Below are positions 1 to 10,440 of a stretch of DNA of 64,000 bases, piece after piece (position 1 is the first letter of the stretch; each line of letters begins with the position of its first letter). Position numbers and translations under genes: made by a program. A model generated the notes under the pieces. The model did not search any database, was not told the origin of the DNA, and saw nothing but the letters and a program-made list of their open reading frames with translations. The DNA comes from Limnanthes douglasii subsp. nivea (lineage: Eukaryota > Streptophyta > Magnoliopsida > Brassicales > Limnanthaceae), in NCBI GenBank assembly GCA_036936605.1, contig JAUPFV010000005.1:232715770-232779769 (forward strand). The letters are read 5' to 3'.

Positions 1-568
1 GAAGTTGTCTCCGAGGAGTTACATATTCTGGTCAAATTACATTCACTGCTTTGTCAGGCTCTTCGAAGTATAACTTTCTCTTCCCATAATCGTTCCTCTT
101 CTTCTTCAAACCTTTAGTTCTCCGAATGGTCCGGTGAGAACTTTTATGCACCTTTGAATCTCTTTGTTTCCGATTTTCTTTATACCTAGCATCGATATCC
201 GCGAATGAAAATTCATCTGAGCTAAGAGAAATATACTCACTAGATTCTGATGATTTGTATCGTTGTTCGGATCTAGCTCGTCTTTTAAAAGATCGATGAA
301 TTTTCCTCCGAAGCCTTTCTTCAGGCTGAATAATATCTTGAGTCTAATCTTCCTCGACGCGCTCTCGTTGGACTTTTGACATGACTCTTCTTGAGCTTAG
401 TATCGCTTCTTTTTCTGCGTTTAGCCTTTCAATATTTTCCAACAACTCTTTTCGCCTGACAACTAAGACAGACTCTTCAAGGAGCTCTTCAGCGTATCGA
501 TTATGGTCGTTTCCTTCATTTGTGACTTGCTCTTCCATCAAATGGTCTCCAGATACAACTCCGATCAA
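1..568 (-). pseudogene. Ty3/gypsy gag, N-terminal part (element runs off left edge)
   Basis: Reading from an ATG at 568 the frame stays open to a stop at 344, then continues in the same frame to a second stop near 26 and on past the window edge. The first ~75 codons are acidic and helix-rich (ELLENIERLNAEKEAI), followed by a basic and serine-rich stretch (RRKIHRSFKRRARSEQRYK, then SSESSEYISLSSDEFS). The same arrangement of an acidic coiled region followed by Ser/Lys/Arg-rich sequence precedes the gag domain in the Tat-like elements elsewhere in this window. The ATG lies about 90 nt inside a PBS-like site and an LTR on the same strand, which fits a gag start. The in-frame stops make it a pseudogene. 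The gag domain itself is outside the window, so the lineage is uncertain. Confidence 0.6.
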
Positions 569-655
569 GTTATTTGTCGGATTTACCTCTACCTCACCAC
601 GAACTTCAGTTTCTATTTTTTTGACTTTAGATTATTTTTAGGGTGCCACTCAGGT

Positions 656-672
656 TCTCGCACACGGTGCCA
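656..672 (-). other. Candidate primer-binding site
   Basis: On the minus strand TGGCACCGTGTGCGAGA begins one base inside the presumed LTR end (…TTCATCA at 674). A TGG start right after an LTR is the normal position of a tRNA primer site. I could not assign the tRNA. Confidence 0.4.
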
Positions 673-673
673 C

Positions 674-948
674 TGATGAACTCAGATAATTCTTAGGCAA
701 GGTCGGATGCAAAAGTGTTCGTAGAAGAGCGTCTATCTAAGAGTAGTTTGTATCATATACTTTAGTGAGAGAATTAATATTTAGTAGAGAGAGAAAGAGA
801 CAAGGAATAAATTTAGCAATAATTGACTATTCATTGGACATTTTCCACAAAAGGGAATGTCCTTTATATAGTACATGAGGTGAATAACAAAATTATATGA
901 TTACCACTGTTAAAGTGTATTTGTCACCTCACTCATTTACTCTTTACA
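674..948 (-). repeat. Probable 5' LTR of the left-edge gypsy element
   Basis: The minus-strand segment starts TGTAAAGAG and ends GAGTTCATCA, giving the TG…CA ends of an LTR of about 275 bp. It holds a TATA box and is followed by a PBS-like site and a gag ORF in the same orientation. No second LTR is in the window, so the ends are inferred. Confidence 0.5.
863..870 (-). promoter_or_regulatory. TATA box in LTR
   Basis: TATATAAA on the minus strand, inside the presumed 5' LTR and upstream of the gag ORF, is the likely core promoter of the left-edge element. Confidence 0.4.
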
Positions 949-1299
949 AACAAATTTTAAGGGTATATCATTTAGCCCCTCTATCTCTCATGTTTACTAT
1001 AATTTAGCCCTTAATCATTAAATACATGAATTTAGTCGTTATATTGAATATAATAAACCTTGTTATTTATTTATATTTTCCTTCCCTTATCATAACTGAT
1101 GTTAGCCAAACAAGGGGTTGGGGCGTGAACTTGTATAAAATATTATAATTCTCTTCTTTACTTCGAGGGATTATGCTAAATTTTCCGCACTTGGTCATAA
1201 AGTGACAAAATAAATTTTATTAATGAATTTGGAGTTGGTACATTGGATTAAAAAATTAGTTGGAGAAACTCACAACGTAGGTTAGGTGGATAAAAATTT
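949..1299. other. AT-rich spacer, no gene seen
   Basis: This stretch between two gypsy relics has no reading frame or repeat that I recognise. Confidence 0.5.
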
Positions 1300-3560
1300 T
1301 AGTTTTTTTATTGTGGGAGTCTTGCCCCATTCGAGTTGATTAATGGCTTGGTAAATTCGTTCAGCGCTTTGGCAAGTCCTTCTTGTACCGCCTTTTTAAT
1401 TTCCCCACATGATTCATACTTCATCGCCGACCACGTATTTCAGAAATTGGTGGTAGGTGGAGGAGTAGACTTTAAAATTATGCGGAAATGATTTTCCTTA
1501 GATCAGATTGTGGGATGTCAAAGTATTGAGAACAAATACATCCAGCAGCGTTGTTCCTAAGGGTTTGGTAGATTGACCGTTGAAGACCATTATGGGTTAA
1601 AATTTTGGTCGCAAGACGATTTTGAATGGTAGCCGCTTCATAGCCGAGCAACATATTAACCGTTTCCTTATATCTATAAAGATCCCACAAACCTCACACC
1701 TCGCAATGGTCAACCATGATCAAGAGAGTGTCATCGTGTGAATGAACGACATATTCAAGATCTTTATCAGTGAAGTAGATCAAGGGTGTAGAAACCCTGG
1801 GTGTATTTTCTTTCATCAGGTCAACCCTCGGTATATCGATCGTCGAGGTCAACACTCAAATATAGCACTTCGGGAGGGTGAGAATGTAGGTTTTGGGCTT
1901 CTCATCTCTTTATTCTCTCTCTTGGAATGATCCTTCGACCAATATGGTTCTTCTTCCACCAAATTTCTTTGATCTTTGGGATTATAAGGCTTGCTTCAAG
2001 GACTTTGGGGCCGCTCTTGATAACTTTTGGTGGTATTCACATTGCTTATTGTGATTTTTAGTTTCTAGATATGAGGACATCTTTTATAGGGTGCAAGGAG
2101 GTCGGTGTTCTTAATATGATCGTATAGATAAGCTTTTGACACATTCAATGGTAGGTTTTGAGCTTGATTGTTGGGACATGGTCTAGACGTGTGAACCGTG
2201 TTGGGAAATGACACCAATGTTTCCTTTTGTGGGACGTGTCCCCCTCTATGTCCATTTTGTGCATCAACCTTCTCAAGGTTGATGTTTTTTTGCACTTGGT
2301 AAATAATTTTAGTCATGGTCAAATACTTCATTTTCCTAACTGGGTTGGTGAATGAAGACTTTAAAAGCAATTCTTGGCAAGTCGCAGCTTCTTTCAAATG
2401 GTCGTGGCAGTCAATTGCCTTAATGCTAAGGTTGACATACCACGAAATGAATTCCCTCAACTTTTTCCCTTATTTTTCTTGAGTGTCTATAAGTAATCGA
2501 ATCCCTTTTTAACTTTCTTATTGAAGAAAAAACGGGCCATGAACAGCTTGCCAAGTTGGGGAAATGTGTGGATGGTTTCTTGGGGAATCTGGTAGAATCA
2601 TACTAGGGAATTTTCTTGGAGGTTGAGGGGGAACGAGCGTCACATTATCGCATCCTCACATTGGAGGTACTCAGTAAGATTCCTAAAGCATAATATGTGC
2701 TCGAGATCATTTGCACTTGTGAAGTATTATAAAATTATTATAGCTAAGCCAATGGGTGTTTGTTCGATGAGGATCCTCAGGGAGAGGAGAGAATTGCATA
2801 CCCCTTATATGCTCATGAAGGCTAGAATGACAGTTATTGCATCGGGACTAACCGATCGCTTTCCTCTGAATGTGGGTGTCGCCCTTCAAGATAAATCCTT
2901 TTAATTTGTCTGATGGGCTTAAGCTCCACCAGAGCTATAGTCGATTTCATATCGTCGCCCTATGATCACCGCACTATGACATCGACCTATAGTTCAAGGT
3001 TGTCTATCCGCTCATTGTTGGGTGTCTCTCCTTCCTAGATTCCTTCTCTAATGGTCATGATCCAATTGGTCAAAGGGGTATGAGCCTAGTATTGGGAGAT
3101 CCACCATTACGAGATGGTTGTGTTTATCTTCCGAGCTATAGCACTCTAGGTATGACCCTGACGCGTCTCTCTTGAATGGGGAAATGGGGCATGATCATCC
3201 AATTGCCTCTTTAGTCATAGTTATTCTCATGAACACTTGCACAAGATCGCTCACTTGATAAGCTAGTTCTTCGATTCTCACGTTGGTGAGAATGACGGGA
3301 TCATCGTCCTCCTCGTCATTGTCTAAGGAAATAAAAGTGATGTTGTCATGTGAGCGGCAAACGGGGGAATGGGCTATTTCTCGTATAGAGAATTTTCCAT
3401 CTCGGTATGGTGGATTGGCTCATCCTCAATGCTTACCTCTTGTGGTGAGATGAGCTGCAGCACCAAGACTCTCGATCCGGTGGTGGATATTTTTCTCGAC
3501 CTTAGATTTTTGTCATCGAAAATAGAAGTCTGAGATCTTAAGTAGGTTCAGAAGTTGGTT
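1300..3560 (-). pseudogene. Decayed Ty3/gypsy gag-protease region (Tat/Athila-like)
   Basis: The minus strand carries broken pieces of a plant gypsy gag in the right order. Near 2600-2500 there is IHTFPQLGKLFMARFFFNKK, and from 2460 REFISWYVNLSIKAIDC, matching the 'F..LA..F...F….SLREFI.RF' core of the Retrotrans_gag family. Near 1770-1690 FTDKDLEYVVHSHDDTLLI matches the conserved block just upstream of the aspartic protease in Tat-type elements ('F.D.D…..PHDD.LVI'). Several frame changes and stops separate these pieces, and I saw no RT or integrase downstream. Gene order and strand are clear but the element is old. It is separate from the left-edge element, whose LTR lies between. Confidence 0.65.
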
Positions 3561-5640
3561 GATATCATTCCCGACAATGGAACTAAAATGGTGAGGCAAA
3601 AATCATCTTAACTTATAGAACTAAAACAGTTTAAACAAACAAAGATCTAACACATGTATATTATTTGTAGTATGGATTACAAAGCAGTATATCTTGTTGT
3701 TGCTACTGATTTCCCTCTAGCTTTCACATGCCTCACAAATGGTACATTAACTCAATATATTGTATTCCCAATTTGGAGAGGTCTTAAGTTGTTGGCTCCT
3801 TATTGGTGCATCCTTATTTGGCCTTCCAGACTGAGGTACGTTCTTGGGGGAAACCTTTTCGTATAATGTTATACATTTTCAGACATAACTTCCGTACACC
3901 TCAACAACACTAAGGGGATGGAAGAATGATAGAGACTAAGTGTTTGTTGACTAATTATCGCGAGGGTTCCAAGTGCAAGCTCGTCGCGAGCTCATTATAC
4001 GGATCCACCATCAGCTATTTTCGGACTGTTCTGAGGGACCAGATGAGGTTTGGCTATGTTGGGTATGTTCTAGGAGAAAGATCCCTCCTTGTCGGACCGA
4101 TTTTGGCCAGCTTGACCTTAAGCAATCATGTGGTCGCTTAAGGCTTTCAGACTGACGTTATTGGTCGCATATCCCACCGAAGTTAAGTATCTTGTGTTTG
4201 GGCTGAGTTAACTCACCTAATAATTATTTGTGATGTATGACATTGCATTCATAATGAATAAGGATAATTACTTAAGCCAAAACAATGATGGTTTACAACC
4301 ACATATAAACTTAACAAACCTTATTTTGAGTCGATTTGAATATGTTGTGTATAATTAACAGAAATCATTCAACAGTGAAGTTAAGTTATGTATATGTATG
4401 TGGCGTGTGAATGAAAAAATGACAACACACATCGGTTTGCTCACTTTCAGTCAAATATGTTTATAATCTTTTTTGGCGGTTTATACAGACAACTACGACC
4501 TATGGCTTGAATACCCAAACATTTTTTTATATTTCATGTATAACTCATTATTATGGATCACTTTGGCGATAAACATGGGTCATCAACACAATTCTAGAAA
4601 GTGAACATATTTAGTGTCCATAGATGATTCATGGTGTGCACTCTTCTCCCAAACAAAAACATAATTGTGTTGCGTTTCATCCAAACACAAAACATTTAAA
4701 AAGTTATTAGAATTTAAAAATATCTATATTAAAGATCAGATATCTGATATGTTATTCAAAATCTAAAGGTGAAACAAACAATCATTAGGCATGCAAAACA
4801 TCACTTCATACATCCCAAAGTCTAATTACTCTACAATTGTTGGTCATTACTCATGCATATCGGATGGCATGCATTCACATCAGTTTAATATTCTTCAAAA
4901 ACTATGTGTAGTTGGAGAAACATAATTGTACATTTTCTAAAATACTAAAATTAATACTTACACACGCCTCATACTTAAACATGTGAATCTATATGTGTAT
5001 AAGATATAGATAATACATTATAAAGCCTTCATATCAAAAAAATCATATATATAAAAAAATTGTTACTGGTCAAAACCTAAAGGTACTATAAATTGGATAG
5101 CGGTCCAAAAATGACATACTCTGGCACTATAAAAATACACCAAAATAGACCACATGTGTGTCACAACGAATAGCAATGCTATTAAAGCATTGTCACAACG
5201 CATAACCGTCACGACGATCCAATACTTCTAAATCCAAATAAATTCTCACTTTTTTTCTCCAAATTAAAGTTTTTTTCTTCGTGGAACATCTTTACATAAT
5301 CTTTAGTCATGCTTCAAATCAATATGAACATGCATTCAATCATACAAACTAAATCCTACAACGTATCGTTTCTTTAAATTTTCTAAATCCAAACTCAATT
5401 CCAAAAAATATAACATCAAATTTCAAAAATGAATTATCTTCATCACATAAATTACTACTAAAAATATAGTAGAAGAAAAAAAACCAAAAAAAATAATCAA
5501 ACAGTTATTCCGGTACCAATTATTAGTAATAAATGTTAAATTTTTAATATTTTTTGTACGATTTCATCAGATCTAATTATTTTAATTATAAAAAATTAAT
5601 TAGAATCTTCTTTACTTATTTACTTTTATCTACGAGTGGA
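3561..5640. other. Non-coding, AT-rich; may include the LTR of the preceding relic
   Basis: The 3561-4230 part is less AT-rich and directly upstream (minus strand) of the gag relic, where its LTR would lie, but I could not find TG…CA ends, a PBS or a second copy. From 4230 to 5640 the sequence is AT-rich with no convincing coding frame. Confidence 0.35.
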
Positions 5641-5649
5641 CGGTTTTGC

Positions 5650-5820
5650 GTGGTTTAGGTTTCTCTTAATCGATCTTAATGAAATCTTGTTTTAAAAAGT
5701 CGTATGAATTTATAATAATATTTTATAAAAGTATACTAATTTTTGGTAATATAAATATAGTTTGGTCGATAAATTATAAATAAATAAAATGATTGGAGGT
5801 TTGTAAGTATGAGTGTTGGA
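5650..5820. repeat. Dispersed repeat, copy 1
   Basis: This AT-rich segment resembles 57960-58125 in the same orientation: both hold GATCTTAATGAA…, then a run of short shared words ending in TAAATAnATAAAnTGAT…GGTTTGTA. It is degenerate and non-coding, with unknown ends. Confidence 0.35.
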
Positions 5821-6205
5821 ATTAGGGATGACAATGGGTTGGTTCGGACCGGGATTAGGTCGATTTGTTTGGGTCCGTTGTTTGTTACTCGAACCCGAAC
5901 TCGGCCCAGTCCATAGCAGGTTTAATATTTTCGAATCCGAGCTCACCCCGTTTATATCTGTCGGTAGTCCGGACCAGCCCGCAAACATTATTTTTACTAT
6001 TTTGGTTGGCCGAACCGGTTCGATCCGATCTGATCCAAACCAACTCAAATTTAACTTTATTTTTAATTTAAAAGAAAAGTTTAAGACATAAATTTTTAAA
6101 CCAACGTACCTGAAACACAATAACAGAAGATGAAAAGATAAAAAAATTAAAAAATTAAAAATTAGAATTGAAAGTATATATAGGGTGAATAAATATTTTT
6201 GTAAG
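5821..6205. other. Non-coding; GC-richer island at 5820-6050
   Basis: The island repeats words of the type TCGGNCCG and GGGATGACAATGGG, a composition found in many plant repetitive sequences. It gives open frames on both strands, the longest about 168 codons at 5710-6216 minus, but with no recognisable domain and strongly biased low-complexity content. Confidence 0.4.
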
Positions 6206-6272
6206 GGAAATGACACACTAAGTACCTTTTGTCCAAACCTATTACTATCTAGTACCCAAAAATGGGTTAATG
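6206..6272 (+). repeat. MULE left terminal inverted repeat
   Basis: CTAGTACCCAAAAATGGGTT at 6249 and the next bases pair with the reverse complement of 30041-30064. The match extends outward in weaker form to about GGGAAA at 6205-6210 (CTAAnTACC shared). Confidence 0.6.
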
Positions 6273-7272
6273 CTCACTAAATACTCATCTCAATAAAACA
6301 ATTCGCTTTCAAGACCTGATATTTTTTAATACCATAACTACCCTTAACCTAGTATATAAACCTTATTCTAAGAATTAATGGGTATTTTCAGCCAATCATC
6401 AATTTCGAATTTTGAATTTTGATTTCAAAACAGCCTCCACTCTTAATTTGTCTTCTCTTACTTTCTTTTATCTCTCTTCTTCTTCTCTCTCTCTCCACCT
6501 TCGAACCCAATCAACATTTGGAGAAACCCCTCTTTCTTTCATCTTATCCATCAGCTAACCACCGGCGAGCCAAACTAATCGTCGGCCAACCATATAACCA
6601 CCGTCTACCAACGTTCCAATCACCGGCGACGTTCTAGTTCGACAAACTCTGCAATTTCAGCCGTATCTTTCCAGCTCAGACCACTAAACAACCTCCATCC
6701 ATCATTTTCCGTTGACTCAATCTCGTAGCTCGACCGGTGCACCACTACGTTACCATCGACCTCAACGTTGAAGCAGTTCCGACGTCAGAACTAAAGGTCA
6801 GTATCGTGTTTCATTTGCAACTGCATTCTTCTTTTTCTATTTTCGATCTTAACAATAGAATCACTGGTGTAGCTAATGTATGTTAATGGCACGAAATCGT
6901 TTAGTTTCTGTTTCTGTTCGAATCAAAGCATCGATGCCGGCTCTGATTACATTCCGGTAAGAAATTGCAATTTTCAAGCTCTGTGTTATAGGTTGCGATT
7001 GCTGTTTTGTACGTGTATGGTACAGGTTGCGATTTATGGGTAGATTTATATGTTGTTATTGCTAGGTTTGTATAATTATTGACTGTGGATGCGTTTTGTT
7101 TGTCATTGCGATTCTACCTAGGACTGACATATGGTCTTGCGATTTTTGCATGTATACTGTGGTTGCTAGATGTGAGTATCGACATTGCGACTTTGACGCA
7201 ATGATTGATAGATTAGTTTACATACACTGCGACTTTAGTTATGATAGATTGCTAGATGTAGTAGCTCTGTAA
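6273..7272 (+). other. MULE left subterminal region, probable leader/promoter of the transposase side
   Basis: Pyrimidine-rich sequence (6440-6500) and short open frames without a domain, e.g. 6419-6637. AAAGGTCAGTATCG near 6796 could be a 5' splice site of a leader intron. From about 7060 the sequence contains scattered ancestral units of the 23-bp GATAGATAC repeat. No gene could be supported. Confidence 0.35.
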
Positions 7273-7545
7273 CACATTCAGATGTTGTACGCTGCCCTAC
7301 AACAAACTAACCAAAACATACGGGCTATAACAGAGTTCGGTGAATCTAGTACCGGTAATGATGATGGAGAGCCAGTGGTTAATCCCCCGAATGTTAAAAG
7401 ACGAGCTGGGCGGCCGAGGAAAAAGTGTATTCCATCAAGAGGATAGGTTACCACCAACCAGTCCCGTTGTGGTCGTTGTTTCAAATCAGGGCATAATAGG
7501 AGGTCATGTGATGCTCCATTTTGAACTTGTGTTACCGATTTTTTA
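7273..7545 (+). pseudogene. MULE transposase C-terminal exon (AT-hook plus CCHC zinc knuckle), isolated
   Basis: In the frame that includes 7330-7520 the protein reads PPNVKRRAGRPRKKCIPSRG, a stop, then RCGRCFKSGHNRRSCDAPF and a stop. 'RRAGRPRKK' is an AT-hook-like basic motif and C-x2-C-x4-H-x4-C is an intact zinc knuckle. This pair is the usual C-terminal end of plant MuDR-type transposases, after the SWIM domain. Here it lies about 3 kb upstream of the N-terminal part (10441) rather than downstream of SWIM at 12716. It is either a rearranged exon of this element or the remnant of another MULE copy. One in-frame TAG separates the two motifs. Confidence 0.65.
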
Positions 7546-7659
7546 GTAACATTTTGATTTTCATAGATAAGTACTCCTTATCTTTCGACTTATATTTTTG
7601 GATACTGTTAACATTGATATGTACCATGTCTGTTTGATTGGATGATTCTTATCGTTATT

Positions 7660-8090
7660 AATGTCTAAATTGTTAGATACGCTGAGATTACAACGCTAGA
7701 TACTCGTTATCTATTTGCAAGACATTGCTAGATTTGTGAATTATAGTCTGATAGATACGGAATATCTGCATTAATAGATACTTGAATATAAATATGATAT
7801 ATACGATAAATTGAAATTGCTAGATATGTGAATTATAGACTGATAGATACAGAACATCTGCATTAATAGATACTTGAGTATAAATCTGATAGATACGATA
7901 TATTGACATTGCTAGATATGTGAATTATAGTCTGATAGATACAGAACATCTGCATTAATAGATACTTGAGTATAAATCTGATAGATACGATATATTAGCA
8001 TTGATAGATACGTGAACAATAGTCTGATAGACACGATATATAACATTGATAGATCCTAGAGTATACATCTGATAGATACAAAAATTTATG
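7660..8090 (+). repeat. Minisatellite of 23-bp units (GATAGATAC family), array 1
   Basis: Units begin with nATAGATAC or GCTAGATA and are 23 bp long, e.g. GATAGATACAGAACATCTGC + ATT. Four successive unit types form a 92-bp higher-order repeat: equivalent points fall at 7819, 7911 and 8003. Copies outside the core are more diverged. Confidence 0.85.
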
Positions 8091-8744
8091 TATGCGATTT
8101 TAAGGTTCACATTCATCTGATAGCTTAGTTATATTTAGTTTGGTAGGTACATTAGATTCTCCCCTTACTGTTTCATCTCAGAATTTACTAGAGGCTGCGA
8201 TTCACGACTACTATAGCCTGGTAGATTGAAGATAGATATATGACATCGATATTGCTAGATACGTTGTCTTGTGGTTGCGATTGGCATTGATTTATTTGAG
8301 GTGTTAAGTTTGATTTACATTCCAGTTACTAGAAGTTCATATCAGCCATATCCAACATTGCTAGATACGGTAAGTTTTGTCTACAATTTTAAGGTTTACT
8401 TAGTTTTGATAGATTAGTTATAACTAAATTGAGATTGTGAATCCAAACTACCATTACAACTGCTTCACTCAACTGCTTACTATCAATGTTAACTTGTAGT
8501 ATTCAAATCTTAACCAAAAAATTTAAGATAAAACTACACAAATACTAATAAAACCATAACATTAATAGAATATCAGTCAATGCATTACATCTTCCAAATA
8601 CACCAACCCTCTCCAAAAAACAAACTGCTCAGAGGGTTGGTGAAAGTTATAAGTCCATCGAAGCATAAAAAACATTACAAACAACAACAACAAAAACACA
8701 ATGAAAGGAAACTGCATGAACTTCTTTAAACCTAATCATAATCC
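8091..8744. other. Spacer with scattered 23-bp units, no gene
   Basis: Loose GATAGAT/GCTAGATAC words occur up to about 8420. The 8440-8740 part has no recognisable frame or repeat. Confidence 0.5.
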
Positions 8745-9235
8745 TATGCATGACATATGGACATTGATAGATACTCGATAATAAGTCTCATAGATATGTA
8801 ATACAAACATTTCTAGATACAACACTTTGTAGTTGCTATATACGACATATGAACATTGATAGATACTCGATAATAAGTCTGATAGATATGTAATACAGAC
8901 ATTGCTAGATACTTGATTATAAGTCTGATAGATAAGACGCATAGACATTGCTAGATACGAGAATACTAGTCTGATAGATACGATATATAGCCATTGCTAT
9001 ATACGTGAATAAAAGTCTGATAGTTACTTGAGTAAACGTCTGATAGATACGAATGTAGACATTGCAAGATACTTGATTATTACTCTGATTGATACGAAAT
9101 ATAGAAAATACTAGTACTTACAGTGGATTAACACTAAGGTGAATGTCTGATAGATACGAATACAGACATTGCGAGATACTTTAATATTACTCTGATAGAT
9201 ACGAAACATAGAAAATACTAGATACAACATTGAAG
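8745..9235 (+). repeat. Minisatellite of 23-bp units, array 2
   Basis: Same family as 7660-8090: units such as GATAGATACTCGATAATAAG + TCT and GATAGATATGTAATACAGAC + ATT alternate at a 23-bp pitch, with drift toward the right end. Confidence 0.8.
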
Positions 9236-9534
9236 AATGTAACAGTGATGTGAAATTTATTCATGCAACAAAGGGAGGATCTTTCGTCGTCAACCTTACA
9301 TGCTTACGTCCTATCTAGAAAGACTTCCATCTCCCATCGTAAAAACTACAAATCGCCTTGATCAAGTAGTGAAACTTTTTCAGCTTCAGAACCTCGTTCC
9401 TTACGTCGACAGAGATGCAAGTTGTTTGGGGAATTCATACGAATTGTTTTATGTGTTTTTATGTAGAATATGCGAATTGTGTTAAATGAGGATGCGAGTG
9501 TGTACATTACGTTGAGAAGCTGGATGTTGCAATA
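9236..9534. other. Spacer between the two minisatellite families
   Basis: Short frames (e.g. 9300-9485 plus) have no recognisable domain. GCGAATTGTGTT words near 9470 resemble the AT-rich phrases found between minisatellite blocks in this MULE. Confidence 0.35.
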
Positions 9535-10078
9535 GGGTTGCAAACAACTCTCAGATTATGGAGTTGAAACAACTCTCAGAAAACATAGTTGCAAACAACT
9601 ATCAGATTATGGAGTTGAAACAACTCTCAGAAATAGAGTTGCAAACAACTCCCAAATTATAGAGTTGCAGACAACTCTCAGATAATAGAGTTGAAACAAC
9701 TCCCAGATTATAGAGTTCCAGACAAGTGTCAGTGAATAGAGTTGAAACAACTCTCAGATAATAGAGTTGAAACAACTCTCAGATAATAGAGTTGTAAACA
9801 ACTCTCAGATTATAGAGTTGTAAACAACTCCCATATTATAGAGTTATAGAAAACTCTCAGATAATAGAGTTGAAACAACTCTCATCGTGTAAAGTTGCAA
9901 ACAACTCTCAGATAATAGAATTGCAGACAACTCTCAGGAAATAGAGTTGTAAAAAACTCTCATGAAATAGAGTTGTAAATAACTCTCAGCGTATAGAGTT
10001 ATAAACAACTCCCAGATTAATACGTTGCAGGCAAAACTCTCAGATAATAGAGTTGAAACAACTCTCATGAAATAGATT
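9535..10078 (+). repeat. Hairpin minisatellite (25-26 bp units), array 1, about 21 units
   Basis: Typical units are GAGTTGCAAACAACTCTCAG + ATTATA and GAGTTGAAACAACTCTCAGA + TAATA. Each has a perfect inverted repeat, AGAGTTG-(3 or 4 nt)-CAACTCT across unit borders, so a transcript would form a string of 7-bp hairpins about 8 nt apart. It lies just upstream of the transposase N-terminal coding region. Confidence 0.9.
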
Positions 10079-10440
10079 TTTTATGGGTGATTAAAATATA
10101 TCTGAGTGTTGCATCATATTGCGATTTGTTCAATTATAGTATTGAGAGTTGTTCATTTGTGGTAGTGCGAATTGTCTGTTATCACTAACTTGCCATGTGA
10201 CAGTTTTATAATTGTTCAATGTAGGGTAAGATGTGTCTAAATCACGAGTTTGTATTTTAAAACATGGTCACCAAACTGCTATTGTGCCTTTCACGGAGTT
10301 TGGAAACTTTTAAAGTATCCAAGATTACGTGGAGAACATATGAGAGGAGCTGGTAAGAGGTAAATACCTAATTACCTACTCATGTGGGGATCACAAGAAT
10401 TGTTTCTTTAATAATGATAAATTTTTTGTTGGTTTAGAAT

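Noticed and set aside
3654..4155. Three short plus-strand open frames
   Set aside because: No domain, overlapping each other, and located where an LTR of the adjacent relic would lie.
6190..6206. Search for a 9-11 bp target duplication of the MULE
   Set aside because: The flanks (AATATTTTTGTAAG on the left, TATAAAAAAAAAT on the right) show no convincing duplication, so none is claimed.
5710..6216. 168-codon minus-strand open frame, and a 92-codon plus frame over the same place
   Set aside because: The frame is biased (Phe/Leu/Ile-rich then Pro/Ser/Asn-rich), open on both strands because of composition, with no domain and no neighbouring gene structure.
9535..10078. Palindromic 25-26 bp repeats look superficially like CRISPR repeats
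   Set aside because: There are no unique spacers between units, the DNA is plant nuclear, and no cas genes are present. It is a tandem minisatellite.
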